From Plazaster borealis (taxonomy: Eukaryota; Echinodermata; Asteroidea; Forcipulatida; Labidiasteridae): a stretch of DNA of 64,000 nt. A program made the position numbers and the translations under genes. The DNA lies in contig CM037463.1 in assembly GCA_021014325.1 (NCBI GenBank), forward strand, positions 5,959,001 through 6,023,000, written 5' to 3'. The notes under the pieces were generated by a model. That model ran no database searches and was not told the DNA's origin. It saw only the letters and a list, made by a program, of their open reading frames with translations. Positions 22,801-42,000 of this stretch are shown in pieces; the stretch's first letter is position 1; each line of letters opens with the position of its first letter.

Positions 22801-23477
22801 TTGAGCGTTGAGATAACTTTCAGTTGCGTAAAAATCATCACAATGAATGGAGCGAAGAAGTTGACCGTGAAACTGTACAAGCCAAATGCCGCCTGAGCCC
22901 CTCGGCTAGACCAACCGTCTCGGTGGCAACCAACTACTTCATCTTCTTCGTACACTACAAATTTGTAGAATCTCGTCATAACTGCAAACATCCAACAAGC
23001 AGCAATCATCATGTATTTATTTCGTTTGGAAAACAACTTCTTGTATTTGTGTGGGTAGACGATGGCGACATACCGCTCCAAATTGACCGCCGTCAAACCC
23101 AAGACTGACGTCATCGTGAAAAACCAAAACAGGAACTTATTAGTGTAAACTCGACACCAAACCTCACCGATGAACTCAGGGTTTGGAGCGGAGTTGTGTG
23201 TAGGTAAGAGATAAAAGGGGGTGACCAGAACACAGACCATAAAATCTACAATGGCGAGATGCACTAAGAAATCACTGGTATTAGACCGCAGGGACGGCAC
23301 ACGGAGGAGTACGATGACAACCAGCAAGTTACCAGTGATTCCAACCACGCAGATCATGCAGTAGAAACCTAAGATGAACTTGGCGAAAGCATCGCTGTCT
23401 CCCGTCGTTGAGCCTCCATCACTCGGTGTTTCCTCAATACTCGGGACTGATGCTTCAGAGAGGTTTAACTGCTCCAT
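19712..23477 (-). CDS. Receptor D: two-exon class A GPCR with a new C-terminal tail, 382 aa
   Basis: Exon 1 is 23477-22769 and exon 2 is 20151-19712; splice sites and phase are as in A, with an intron of 2617 bp. I chose the MEQLNLSEAS start because it matches every paralogue; a further 14 in-frame codons upstream occur only in D. GN, TM2 Asp, ERY, CWIPNQVCFLL in TM6 and NPVIY are present. D belongs to the D-F subgroup (YKFVVYEEDEVVGC in loop 2). After the shared NQVVDGVATG the tail departs: it reads 32 or so residues ending SSSSSPC inside a transposon-derived segment, instead of TVSETVSAA. The Ser-rich tail could alter arrestin or kinase contact, which is inference. Ligand unknown. Confidence 0.86.
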
Positions 23478-23887
23478 GAAGAACGTTGAGAGTAACTTCC
23501 TTTTCCCAAAGCGATACACCGTAACATGCGGTAGGAGAAAACGCTAGCCCAGCCCAACATCAAAATAAAACTAGATAGTCAAGTCAATGGCAATCGTTCA
23601 TATAAATCATTAACAATTTCCCCCTACACAGTTGACTTGTAAAAATGTTAACGCTCTATGATGATCGAAGTTGTGTAATTATAGTTCTACCAACACCACG
23701 CTCATTTGTAACCAAATGACATGACGACACTGTCAAAAACTAATGCCTTAGCAATTAATCAGTAAGAGAGATTGATGTCAGGTAACCTTCTGTGTTCATT
23801 TCAACCCTTATGCAAAATAATCGCCTTATATCATTTATAATTCCCCCCTTGTTGACTTGTGTTAACGCTAATGTTGATGAAATTTAA

Positions 23888-24287
23888 AGGCATCGTACAC
23901 GTTTGGTAATTACTCAAAATATATATTAGCTTAAAAACTGACTTGGTAACAAGCAACAGAGAGCTGTTGATAGTATAAAACATTGTGAGAAACGACTCCC
24001 TCTGAAGTAACGTAGTTTTTGAAAAAGAGATAATTTCTCACTAAAATAATAAAAACTTCTTGCAAGAAGTTTTTATTCTTATCTGAAAGCTTCTTGCAAA
24101 AAGTTTTTATTCTTATCTGAAAGCACACAAATTTGTACAACAAGGGTGTTTTTTCTTTCATCATTTTCTTGCAACTTCGATGACCCATTGAGCCTAAATT
24201 TTCACGAGCTTGTTATTTTATGCATACGTTGGGATACACTAAATGAGAACACTGGTCTTTGACAATTACCAAACGTGTACGATGCCT
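23888..24287. mobile_element. TTAA-type foldback MITE, 400 bp, with empty site in unit E
   Basis: The ends AGGCATCGTACACG and CGTGTACGATGCCT form a near-perfect inverted repeat, flanked by TTAA at 23884-23887 and 24288-24291. Unit E has the unoccupied site with a single TTAA (GATGAAATTTAACCAAAATAAACATG split around position 42803). The central palindrome has been partly reduplicated (two CTTCTTGCAA copies near 24055 and 24090). Confidence 0.87.
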
Positions 24288-24739
24288 TTAACCAATAAAC
24301 ATGTAATTCTCTTTAATCCTGATGACACTGTCAAAAACTAATGCCTTAGCAATTTTAATCTGTATGAGCATTTGATGGCAGGTAATTATAAAGCCTTCAA
24401 AGACTATTGTGCTCATTTTAACCTGATGAAAAAATAATCGCCATAAAAATAACCGGTAGCCGTTAACGAGAGGCACTTATTGTTCCCAGAGAAATATCCT
24501 TTCTGATGTGCTTGAAATAATCTGTTATTCAATGACAAATATTAACGAAAAGGACGAAAACTGTTCGTTAATAGTAAGCCTTGTGTATCTTTTGAAATTT
24601 AAACCACGATTCTAGTAATTTACTGCAAGAGTCTTGACAACTAAACATCTTTTCATCAAACTGGGGCGGTGTAGGAACTAGGGGGTTAAGCAATGTTTTC
24701 CAACGTTGGACACTAGTGAATATTATTGTGTTTGACCGC

Positions 24740-24848
24740 TCCATCTTATTCGTACAAAAGCAAATTGTGTAATTTTGTAATAACTGCAAACATCTAACAA
24801 ACAGCAATCATCATGTATTTATTTCGTTTAGAGAACACCGTCTTGTAT
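24740..24848 (-). pseudogene. Short GPCR exon 1 fragment upstream of receptor D
   Basis: About 105 bp align with the TM4 region of receptor exon 1: TCTTATTCGTACAAAAG, then TAACTGCAAACATC, then CAGCAATCATCATGTATTT and the first bases of the next loop. It carries many more changes than the real exons. The corresponding positions of the C and F flanks lack it, so it is an inserted or gene-converted scrap, not a gene. Confidence 0.7.
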
Positions 24849-25722
24849 AACTGCCAAGGCTTGAGGAAAGACCAATCTTTAAAAACAAGTCACTGGCAAA
24901 AGGGAATTTTTCAATAAAGACTTTAGTTTAATACAGAAACATGTTTTACCAGTGCAGGCAATTGTCCATTGATGATAGTCAGCATAATAGGCTTAGTTTT
25001 TGTTCTGTATTGACTAAAGATTTAATTTGAAGTCGTTTTGTCGTCTAATAAAACTGAATGTAATTGCGAAACCATTTTATCTTCCCCAGAGTCAGAGCGC
25101 GTTTTACGAAGTATTTGTCACGAAGGTTTTCTGTTAATCTTATTTGGCATACAAGGCCAGCGGGTTGATTAAAGTATAAGGGCCTGACATAAAGCATTTT
25201 ATAAGACGAAAATTACTTTTCTGGACAGAAAACCGAATTCCCTTTTTGCCGACATCGATTCAGTAAGACCCAAGTGCATTTCCACATTATGAAGAAAAAT
25301 GAGGTCACCTATACATACTTGTACTACCGGTACCTTTAGAGAGTTCTTGTATTTCCGGGAACTTGGGGCACATCACTCTAAAATCTCCGGGTCAGATATG
25401 ACACGGATCCCGGGTACCGGGGGGCCTGACTCATGCTGACCTGGAAACTTGAAAAACAAAAGGGATTTTAGCACGGATTCTACGTCAGTTTGATCCATTT
25501 CTTTGTCATGTTAACACAGATTCCGGGTCATTTGACCAAGTAATGGGTGAGACCCCCAACCCGGAACCGGGTAAATATTTAGTTGTACAAGTGAGGTTTT
25601 TTAAATGCAAATTAGCGTCTTGTCTTTAGTGAAATTCCCTAAAATGTTCCAGGGTTCGATTTGTCATAGAGCTAAGATTGATCTTAAGTGCGAACCAATC
25701 TTAATTGCTAAGCAAAGTGTGA

Positions 25723-33464
<7,742 letters not shown>

Positions 33465-33638
33465 ATGTGTTTGACTGCAGTGAAAATCGACAAAAACAAG
33501 AAAAACTCAGACGCTAAATTCAGGAATCAAGTGTTGGAAAATTATGCAATATTTACATCCAAGTTGACCGAGATTGAATCGAATGGAAGGGCTTCAACTG
33601 ACGACGTTTGGCACGAACCACGGAATGACAAACGGAAG
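33465..33638 (+). pseudogene. Orphan duplicate of the ion-channel first coding exon
   Basis: Encodes 58 residues closely matching the exon at 52261-52434 ([37 protein letters not shown]) and ends at the same donor (CGGAAG|GTGCTA). No downstream channel exon follows before 53557. The Met that I take as the likely start in the 52 kb copy (K-M-D-E-N) is Ile here (K-I-D-K-N), while the upstream Met of MCLTAVK is retained. It is either a dead duplicate or an alternative first exon of the gene about 20 kb downstream, because strand and splice phase are compatible. Confidence 0.75.
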
Positions 33639-33658
33639 GTGCTAGTTAGTAATTCTTA

Positions 33659-34293
33659 ACATGCTAATTTCCAGATTTAAGGCCAAGAATACCATAGAAT
33701 TGTTGACAGACCTCATTATTGCACCCTGGACACCAATTATTGCGCCCCCAACGGTGACCAGTAGAAAATATAGTGACATGTTATCGAATGTGTTAAAATA
33801 AACAGGTTTGCAAAGTTTCATAGCATTTGGACAACAACTTCGCAAATAATGGAAACAATACGTTTTTAGGCCAATAATTTACCCCCCCCAAAAAAAAACC
33901 CCCCTAAAATTCCCACAACGGCAAGCGATTAAAAAATATTTTTGTCATCGTTTTGTAGACTCATTAAAATGAACATTTATCGCAAGTTTCATAAAAATGG
34001 GTCAAGAACTTTGGAAAATACGGAGGGGGCACTATGCCCTCTGCCCTCACCCTGTCCCTGTCAACTTTGCTACCTCTCATTCATCTCCGCTCCAGCGACA
34101 AGCCCCCACCCCATCAACTGCCCTTCCTACTTCCATCCCCTACCCGAGCCCCCATCAACACCCCTTCAGAGTGCCAGCAGGGCGGGGGGGGGGGGAGAGC
34201 CCTCCCCATTATGAAACCGACGAAATGCAAAACATAATGATTGATTTGGTACAATAAAATGGCTCCTCCCAAATATGTCTTTCCCCCCACAAT
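33659..34293. other. Unassigned intergenic sequence
   Basis: No gene is recognised. It contains short C/A homopolymer runs near 33880 and a C-rich stretch at 34030-34200. From about 34195 (CCATTATGAAACCGACGAAATG) it is paralogous to 43090 onward. Confidence 0.45.
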
Positions 34294-34490
34294 TTAGGGC
34301 GTTAAACGCCGTAAATTAAGGGCGTTATAACGCCGTAATATGGCGTTAAATGGCCGTCAATAAGGCGTTATAACGCCGTAATAGGCGTAAAGGCCCAATC
34401 AGCGTTATAACGACGTAAATTAGGGGGTAATAACGCCGTAAATTTAGAGCGTCAGAACGCTGTAAGTGGGCGTTATAACGCCGTACTAAA
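34294..34490. repeat. Palindromic minisatellite with GGCGTTATAACGCC core
   Basis: About nine imperfect units of 20-25 bp, each built on GGCGTTATAACGCC followed by GTAAATTA. The core is self-complementary, so every unit can fold. The paralogous region at 43170-43205 retains only one or two units. Non-coding. Confidence 0.8.
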
Positions 34491-35883
34491 AAGTGATTAG
34501 TTACTATACTAATTATTATTATTACTAGCATAACCACGCCGTTGTAAATGACTTCAATTGCTGCAACGGAAATGAGCAGTATGATCGTGCACAAAATCCT
34601 TGACAAAAACGACATTTTTTCTATTTTCCACTAACACCAAGAATGTGATGAACTTTTCACAGTTTTTTTTTAATGTGTTCGGTGAAAACTAGAGGATGTG
34701 AACGGTTTTAAAATCCAATGATACATTACAATTATAACAAACACAAATATTTTTAACAAAAGTATGATTACTGACTCTCAAATGCAGGCCCTCTTTAGGC
34801 TGGTTTTAAAATGCCGGGTCAGTTTTGGTTTTTGACTCGGTTACCACAGATGAAGTTTTGTCAAGACCTGGCAGTATGAACTTTATATTAGGTGAGCTGT
34901 CGGTTTGAAATTTGGCAATTATTCCGGTTAAATACCAACTTGTACTTTATCTTTAACTAAAACTGGTAACATGGTGCATCAAACAAAGTAAACCACTTGT
35001 AATGTATAAAGTATGGTGCGTTAATATATTTTACATCCGCACAGTATCACGAACGATCTAGGCGCCATTTTATGAAATAAAACACCACAAATCGACGTCT
35101 TGGCAGCTCGGTAACGCCCTCAATGTTCAAGAACACTCTATAGTCGTAAATAACGGTGACACTACTTCAAGTTAATGATGCAAAGATTGACTACATTTCC
35201 GTTCAACGTACTAAGAAATTGACGATCGGCCTGTGCTAGTGTTTCGTTAAAGACTTACTGAATATCTCAACAATTAATGGCTAACTAAGTTTCCGACAGT
35301 ATCGATAAATAATGAAAGTTCACAAATAAAATTACTTTCACAAATACCAAATTTTGTAGTTTTAACTTCTTATTCCCATACATAGAGTAATTTCACCCCA
35401 ACTCAAGTTAAAACCCACCACTGAAAAATACATTTTAGTTATGTTTGTGAACAAAACGATAACGTCTGCTTATCTTTATCTTGAAAATGTACGACAATTG
35501 TAAAGGCAATCGCAAACACATCAAAAATACGATAGCCGTCTTTATAGCTAACTTCGCCAACGTTGGCGGCGCGCAACTCATCAACAATTCATTTTATTCG
35601 CACACGTTGATGGCGAACATTCTTAAGTTTTTGCGCAAACAGAGCGCACTCCTGGTTTTAAGTTTTCTAATTCGTTGTTCTTTGAAAACAATTCAATATG
35701 AATTCTTCATAATAATCGTGCAATTAAACCGTTGTGCAGGACACAAAATCAAAAAGGGGGATGCTGCCGTAATGACATAAAACAATATTGTCCCCAAACT
35801 CCTCGCCTTGTTTTTTCCCACCTTGATCTTCTTCATCCCCTATTGATTTTGGGCATTGGAGACGGTTTCAGACAGAGTGCCGG
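34491..35883. other. 3' flank of receptor E, duplicated in unit F
   Basis: Colinear with 43485-44640: CATTTTTTCTATTTTCCACTAAC, CGGTGAAAACTAGAGGATGTG, CACACGTTGATGGCGAACATT and AAAAAGGGGGATGCTGCCG occur in the same order. It probably includes the receptor 3' UTR near its right end. No coding sequence is recognised. Confidence 0.6.
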
Positions 35884-36044
35884 TGTCCCAGGGAAATCTG
35901 TCCCCGGGGATTCTGTCCCCATACGGGAAATTAACATGGACTGGAGGAGGATGATTCAAAAGAGGGCGCTATCAAAAGAAGTTTGTGCACAGTTCGCCGT
36001 ATGGGGGGACAGAATCTCCGGGGGGCACAGAATCTCCTGCCACA
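35884..36044. mobile_element. 161-bp inverted-repeat MITE inserted in receptor E exon 2
   Basis: The left end TGTCCCAGGGAAATC and right end TCTCCTGCCACA are imperfect inverted repeats of about 40 bp. Both contain iterated GATTCTGTCCCC or its complement, and the inner ends ATACGG/CCGTAT pair. It is flanked by CCGG on both sides (35880-35883 and 36045-36048). Receptors A, B and F read straight through this point (GTGCCGGTCGCTACACC), so the insertion interrupts the ancestral tail and supplies the new stop codon at 35972. Confidence 0.82.
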
Positions 36045-39000
36045 CCGGGCGCTACACCGTCAACCACCTGGTCCGAATCCCGCTGTCTACAGAACAGCTC
36101 CCTGATCCCTTTACGGAACGGCTTGTTGGTCATCGTGTAAATGACTGGATTCACACAGGAATTACCCACGGCTAAGATGATAGTGTGACGGCCGGTAGGT
36201 CCAAGTATAGTCATTGGAACACCAAAATTGAAGAGCAGGAACCAGACTTGGTTTGGACTCCAGCACGCACCGAATGTTATCACGCAGGCCAGGAGTGTCT
36301 TCACCAGGGTCTGAGAGGCTCGGAGCTGCCACATTTCACGCTGGTCGCTTGGATTTAAACCCAAGGAGGCTGAAAAATATAATGAAATTCTCCTAAATAA
36401 ACACATTTAAAAATTTGTGAACAAGGCTCGGAAAAAAATCTTCTTCAACGGATTTTTCATACAGTCTCACAAATGGTTTGACATGAATAGTTTCGGGGTT
36501 AAAAATGCTGTTTGTGGCTGGTTCGTCGAGTGCATTTTTGTCATAAATGTATGTTTTAAATTTGTTTGAAGATCCCGTTCCGGTCGCGGCCCGGTTCTGG
36601 GTTGATGCGTTTACCTTTGTTTGTATTTCGTTTGTCTTTTTTAGTCGGCATATTAGGATTCAAGTGCAATTAAAACCCTGCGTGACACTATCAAAACATT
36701 TTTACACTCGGACACCATCACGGACCTATTGAGTAACAGTTATATTTTAGCGTGTATTACATTCTTGTAGAGAACCAAATCACTAGATATAGACCCTTCT
36801 GACTAAATAAAACAAATTCAAGCAAAACTAATTTGTAGATGACCCCACCCACCTTTTGTACTTTGTAAAATTTATACAACTTTACTTGAAATCATAAAAA
36901 TATGAACACGCTTACAATATATCGTCACCGACGCCACGAACAGACACACACGTAGATACCAATAAAAAGTAGCAATCGGAGAAAACAGCATTTCAAGTTG
37001 AACGTTTTTCTAAACCAAGCTTTCGTACAAATTCCGGGGTATTTTGCAACTAGTTTTCTTACAGTGGGGACTTGATGCTTTGAACTTAATATATACGGTG
37101 CTTTTGTCTGCTTTTAGTCCTAAATTAATAAGCAATAAAGTAAGAAAGGTGTGTGTCAGTTCGTGGCGACGAAAACCAGGCCTTTTCCGTCGCCACGAAC
37201 TGACACCATCCAATGTATTACAATGCGTGTGTGTCAGTTCGTGAAAATGTAGGTCACGCGCGCTACACACCAAGGTTGGTGTCAGTTCGTGGAAACGTTT
37301 TTTCCACTTTTGAGGTGTGTGCGCGCCGTGTGTTGCAATGGTAAATTGAACCTTTGTGTCAGTTCGTGGAAACGAAAAGTGTCAGTTTCGGTGCAAAGTT
37401 GCCTAGCCTCATCATCGTAATTAAAAAAGTAAAGCTCCTGAAGCGCCGAAACTTAATGAAATTGTAGGCCTTGGTTAACATTGTCCAAACATGCACAAAA
37501 CTGAAAACTAAAAAAAAAGTGGTTTTGTACACATGGTGTCAGTTCGTGGTGTCGGTGACGATATGACTGTTTTCAACAGTCGGTTTATAATAGCGTGTAA
37601 TACATGGAGCTCCATGTGTCAGAATATTATCTGAACACCCCTATTAGACTAATAGAACAGTCTGTGTAACCCAGTAGTTCCCAGTAGCTGTGTAATCCTA
37701 TTGTGTAACTCATGCAGTTCTTTGAAAACTTAATTTGTACATTGTGTTTCCCAGAAAGTCCATGCAGCATGCAGCTTCTTATTTTAGATCTAACTTTATT
37801 TTATCCAGTCAGTGCTTTAATCATGGTTGTCATGCTTTCAGATAAATGTACTTTGCATCATAAAGGAACGATTCAAATTCACAATAGTTGCTAGGAACCT
37901 GCGTTGACAACAGTCGCGAACAGATGTATTAAAGATGGACTACAACGGAATAATGATAAAGGCTGTGTTACTGTTTTCGTTCGAGAAATGTATAATGATT
38001 ACTAATATATTATTATTGTTCAATCAAACTTGTTCCTTCATGCAAAAAAACCCCAAAATTGTTCGGCGTTCTACTACCCAGAAAAACTCAGTTTCGGCAA
38101 AAGCCCTTAATCATGAATAATTCATACTTCGTGTGTGACGTAGTACCCATGACACTTTACCTCGGGTCGATCGTGTGTAAGCATTTTTACCGTGCAATAC
38201 AATGCGGAATAACAGCGGTAGTAGATACAAAAATTCTCTCGATCTTTGGCGCTTTCATTGTGGGGATCGATCCAGGCTTCAAACGAAACTATGTTGCCAA
38301 ACCAGACCTGCCAACCTCTGGAGTTCAAAAACTGTATTCTTTATTCCCAAAAGTCGTATTTTACTGACAAAAATTGTATTTAAAAAAAACCCGGACGATG
38401 CAATTTGGGGGGAATAACCGATTTTCCGAGCATGCGCAGACACGTCGAGTCTTGTCTCAAGGCGTTTGTAACTGGTTCGCGTAATTTTACCAATAGAGGG
38501 CGTTTAATCTCGCGCTATAGCATTGTTCTGAAACGCTCTCTAGCGCTCAATGTTTCTTTCATTTTTGTCTCACGCAAAGTGACAAAGACTACAGGCCTGA
38601 AAACGATGTCCGTTGCGTGCGTTGTGTACTGTGTGATCATGTGTTGTATTTTGTGTGGCGTGATGATGCGGTCAGCGTTTCGCGGCGCCTTCGAGTGATT
38701 TTGTTTTACGTTTTCTTCCTCCATGATATATCCGTCGGATCATGTAACGCACATTCACGCACGAAAAAGAGACAAGGAGAGAAAATGACGATAACCGTTA
38801 ATCAGAATTGGATAATTATCAAATCAAAAAAGCTTCGTAAAAACTTCATGCCTCTGCATGAAAACGCATACATAATACACACGGAATAACATGGCGTCTT
38901 TCGTTTACTCTCAGTTGCTCATGGGTAGTACGTCATCACTTTTCGCTGGTTTACAAGTCCGCTGGTACTATATCGTGGATTTCATTGTGGTTTTCAGTGG

Positions 39001-42000
39001 ATCTTTGCCGGGAACCAGTACAGGGCGGGAAATTTCAAAATCTAAGAATCGAGGTCTAATTTTTTCGTTCAAATTGCAACAAAATTATTTAGAGAAAAAC
39101 ATGACCACAACAATAAACTGTTACCTGAACACAACATAAACAAGGTTCGATAGTAAATTTAATGTGTGAGTTTTCGTTGTAGTCCATCTTTAAGTTTGAG
39201 TATAGCAAGAGAGGGAGAGAGATAGTGATCAGATGATTTTCGAATCAACTTTGAGATAGATGGTGTGATGAGGAGTGATCGTGCTTTGTAATATTGTTAC
39301 CGGGCATAGCAACATACAGCTATATCAAGATTAACCAAGGCAGCGACTTTATTGAAGATATAATTGTCTAGTAATTAGTATCGTTTGAGAGTATCTTCAG
39401 GGCCAGTGTTGCCACTAGATTAAGACACACCACAGTTTAACAACCGTAAGTTAATTTATAATTGTGTAATTCTAAGAATCACAGTGTTGAATTAAGAGTC
39501 ATTGATTGTACTGACGAATAGCAGATTGTTTGATTTAAAGGCATCGTACACGTTTGGTAATTGTCAAAGACCAGTGTTCTCATTTGGTGTATCCCAACAT
39601 ATATGCATAAAATAACAAGCCTGTGAAATTTGGGCTCAAATGGCCATCGAAGTTGCAAAAAAATGATGAAAGAAAATACACCCTTGTTGTACAAATTTGT
39701 GTGCTTTTTAGTTAGGAATAAAAACTTCTTGCAAGAAGTTTTTATTATTTTAGTGAGAAATTACCTCTTTCTCAAAAACTACGTTACTTCAGAGGGAGTC
39801 GTTTCTCACAATGTTTAATACTATCAACAGTTTTTATGCTAATATCTATTTTGAGTAATTACCAAACGTGTACTGTGCCTTTAAAAGAAAGATGTGTTAC
39901 CTATAAAACCGGCTTGTAGATAAGAATGAATTATGTCACAGAAGATGATCATTTGTTTCAATTGGAAAACTACGTGTCTTACATGATGTTGTTAAATATT
40001 GAACCTAAAGAAAGGAAGTTGAGCAAATGTGATAGTATATTATTCCTGGAATCCCTGATTGTTTTAAAGTCACCTGGAAATATATTTTTTTTCTCTTTTT
40101 ACAGAAGAGTATATGTTTATTAACAATAAAACAATTTTTTGAGCATTGTTTGTCACGATTTATATGTTAAACAAATTGATAAAGTTGTTTGAGGGTGACT
40201 CCGCCCATCCCTTTTTGTGACGTCAATCGAGGCAGACTTCGCCGCGATCGAACATCGACCCCCCTCGAACTTGCCTGCATTTACGTGCAAGTAGTGAGCT
40301 TGTACGTTTCGTTTTTGTTATCCCAAAAAAGGGATTTTTCGTGCATTTTCCCGGCAATGCCGACCAGGTGTATTGCTGCTGGATGCAGCAAAACGACTAA
40401 AGATGGGGTCAGTTAGCATTTGTTTCCTGCAGATCCCAAATATAGGCAGTTACGGGCATCGAAAGTCAGGCTAACGAGAGCAAAGTGGTCCGGTCCGACA
40501 TCGTTTTCAGCGCTGCAGCGTACATGTTTCTGGTGTTCGGATCGACTTGAGCTGTATGCCGCGCCGCGGCACGCCGATCCTATTATTTTTTTGTCATCAC
40601 GGGGCCGCTAAAATACCTCGTATTATCCGTGTTCTCGTTATGACCGTGCTCGTATCTTCCGTTTTTTATGACATAGAAACGCGCATGGGACAGTTCGGGA
40701 CCGGTGAAAACCTCGTATAAACGTCGACTGTACACTGTCCTAGGATTGCATGGGGTGACGTCCGAATATGAAAACGCATCATACTGATCAGGTACCCAGA
40801 CGTAATGTACAGGGCCAGACTACACATTTTCTCTTCAAATATCCCGCGCCTCAATTGACGTCACGAACAGCGCCATGTAAACGGGGGCCTATTTTTAAAT
40901 TTGTAATTAAAATAAAAACACAATTTTTTAACCTTAGTTAATTGTTTATTCACATTCCACTCATCAAAATGTATATATTAACTACAAAAGCTTTATTTTG
41001 ACAAAATACCACTGCCAGGTGCCTTTAATATTATAGATGGTTTCGAGCTAAGGGCTATTCCCAAGCCAAGGTCCTATCCGGACTGCACTAGAGACGAGGC
41101 CACGTCCAAGAACTGACTTGACGTAGAGGCTCTGCAGGCCAACGGCATAGCCGATACTGCCAACGACCAACCTCAACTACACACAGGCCAACCCGTATAC
41201 AGAATAAGCCATGTCGAAACCATATGGTTCATTTCACTAAGTGTGGCTATTAACCCCGAGGTCAAGTAACTGCTGTACAATTCCTATGGAAATTCCGGGA
41301 GAGCTGGTCATTGATGGATTTTTTTATTGAAAAGAAAACCCCCGATGGTAACAAGACAACTGGTATGCTTTTTGGCTAGGTGTAGTTGAGGAACTTAGAA
41401 TTTTTTAGATTTAAAAAAAAATTAATTGGCGGAGTAGCGACTTTTTAATTAAAAACTGACACTCAATAAGTCCATGATGGCATCATGCAAGGTTTTAAAG
41501 CTATACCCCTTTCTCTAATATTTTGAGCGGCCTGTTTTAATTCAAACTTAAGCGGTACAACAGGGTACTTTGTACGAACAAAATAACTAAAGCATCCCCA
41601 TTGGAAATTGTTGTAACAATATTGTATTTGTAGATTTTCTTCCCACAGGAATTAATTAATTGATAACTAACCTGTTCTTGCAGTTAACATCTTCACTTGT
41701 CTGTTGAGCGTTGAGATAACTTTCAGTTGCGTAAAAATCATCACAATGAATGGAGCGAAGAAGTTGACCGTGAAACTGTACGAGCCAAATGCCGCCTGAG
41801 CTCCTCGGCTAGACCAACCGTCTCGGTGGCAACCAACTACTTCATCTTCTTTGTACACAACAAATTTGTAGAATCTCGATATAACTGCAAACATCCAACA
41901 AGCAGCAATCATTATGTATTTGTTTCGTTTGGAAAACAACTTCTTGTATTTGTGTGGGTAGACGATGGCTACAAACCGCTCCAAATTGACCGCTGTCAAA

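Larger units (their letters stand above)
23478..25722. other. 5' flank of receptor D
   Basis: 23478-24560 is colinear with the E flank at 42381-43080 (TAACATGCGGTAGGAG, AACTAATGCCTTAGCAATT). 24700-25720 is colinear with the F flank at 48360-50230. It contains a TTAA MITE (23888-24287) and a receptor exon fragment (24740-24848). At 25723 the colinearity stops and the minisatellite begins. No promoter could be identified. Confidence 0.6.

Noticed and set aside
23478..23519. N-terminal extension of receptor D by 14 residues
   Set aside because: The upstream Met is in frame only in D. The neighbouring receptor E sequence is similar but not open, and all paralogues share the MEQL start.
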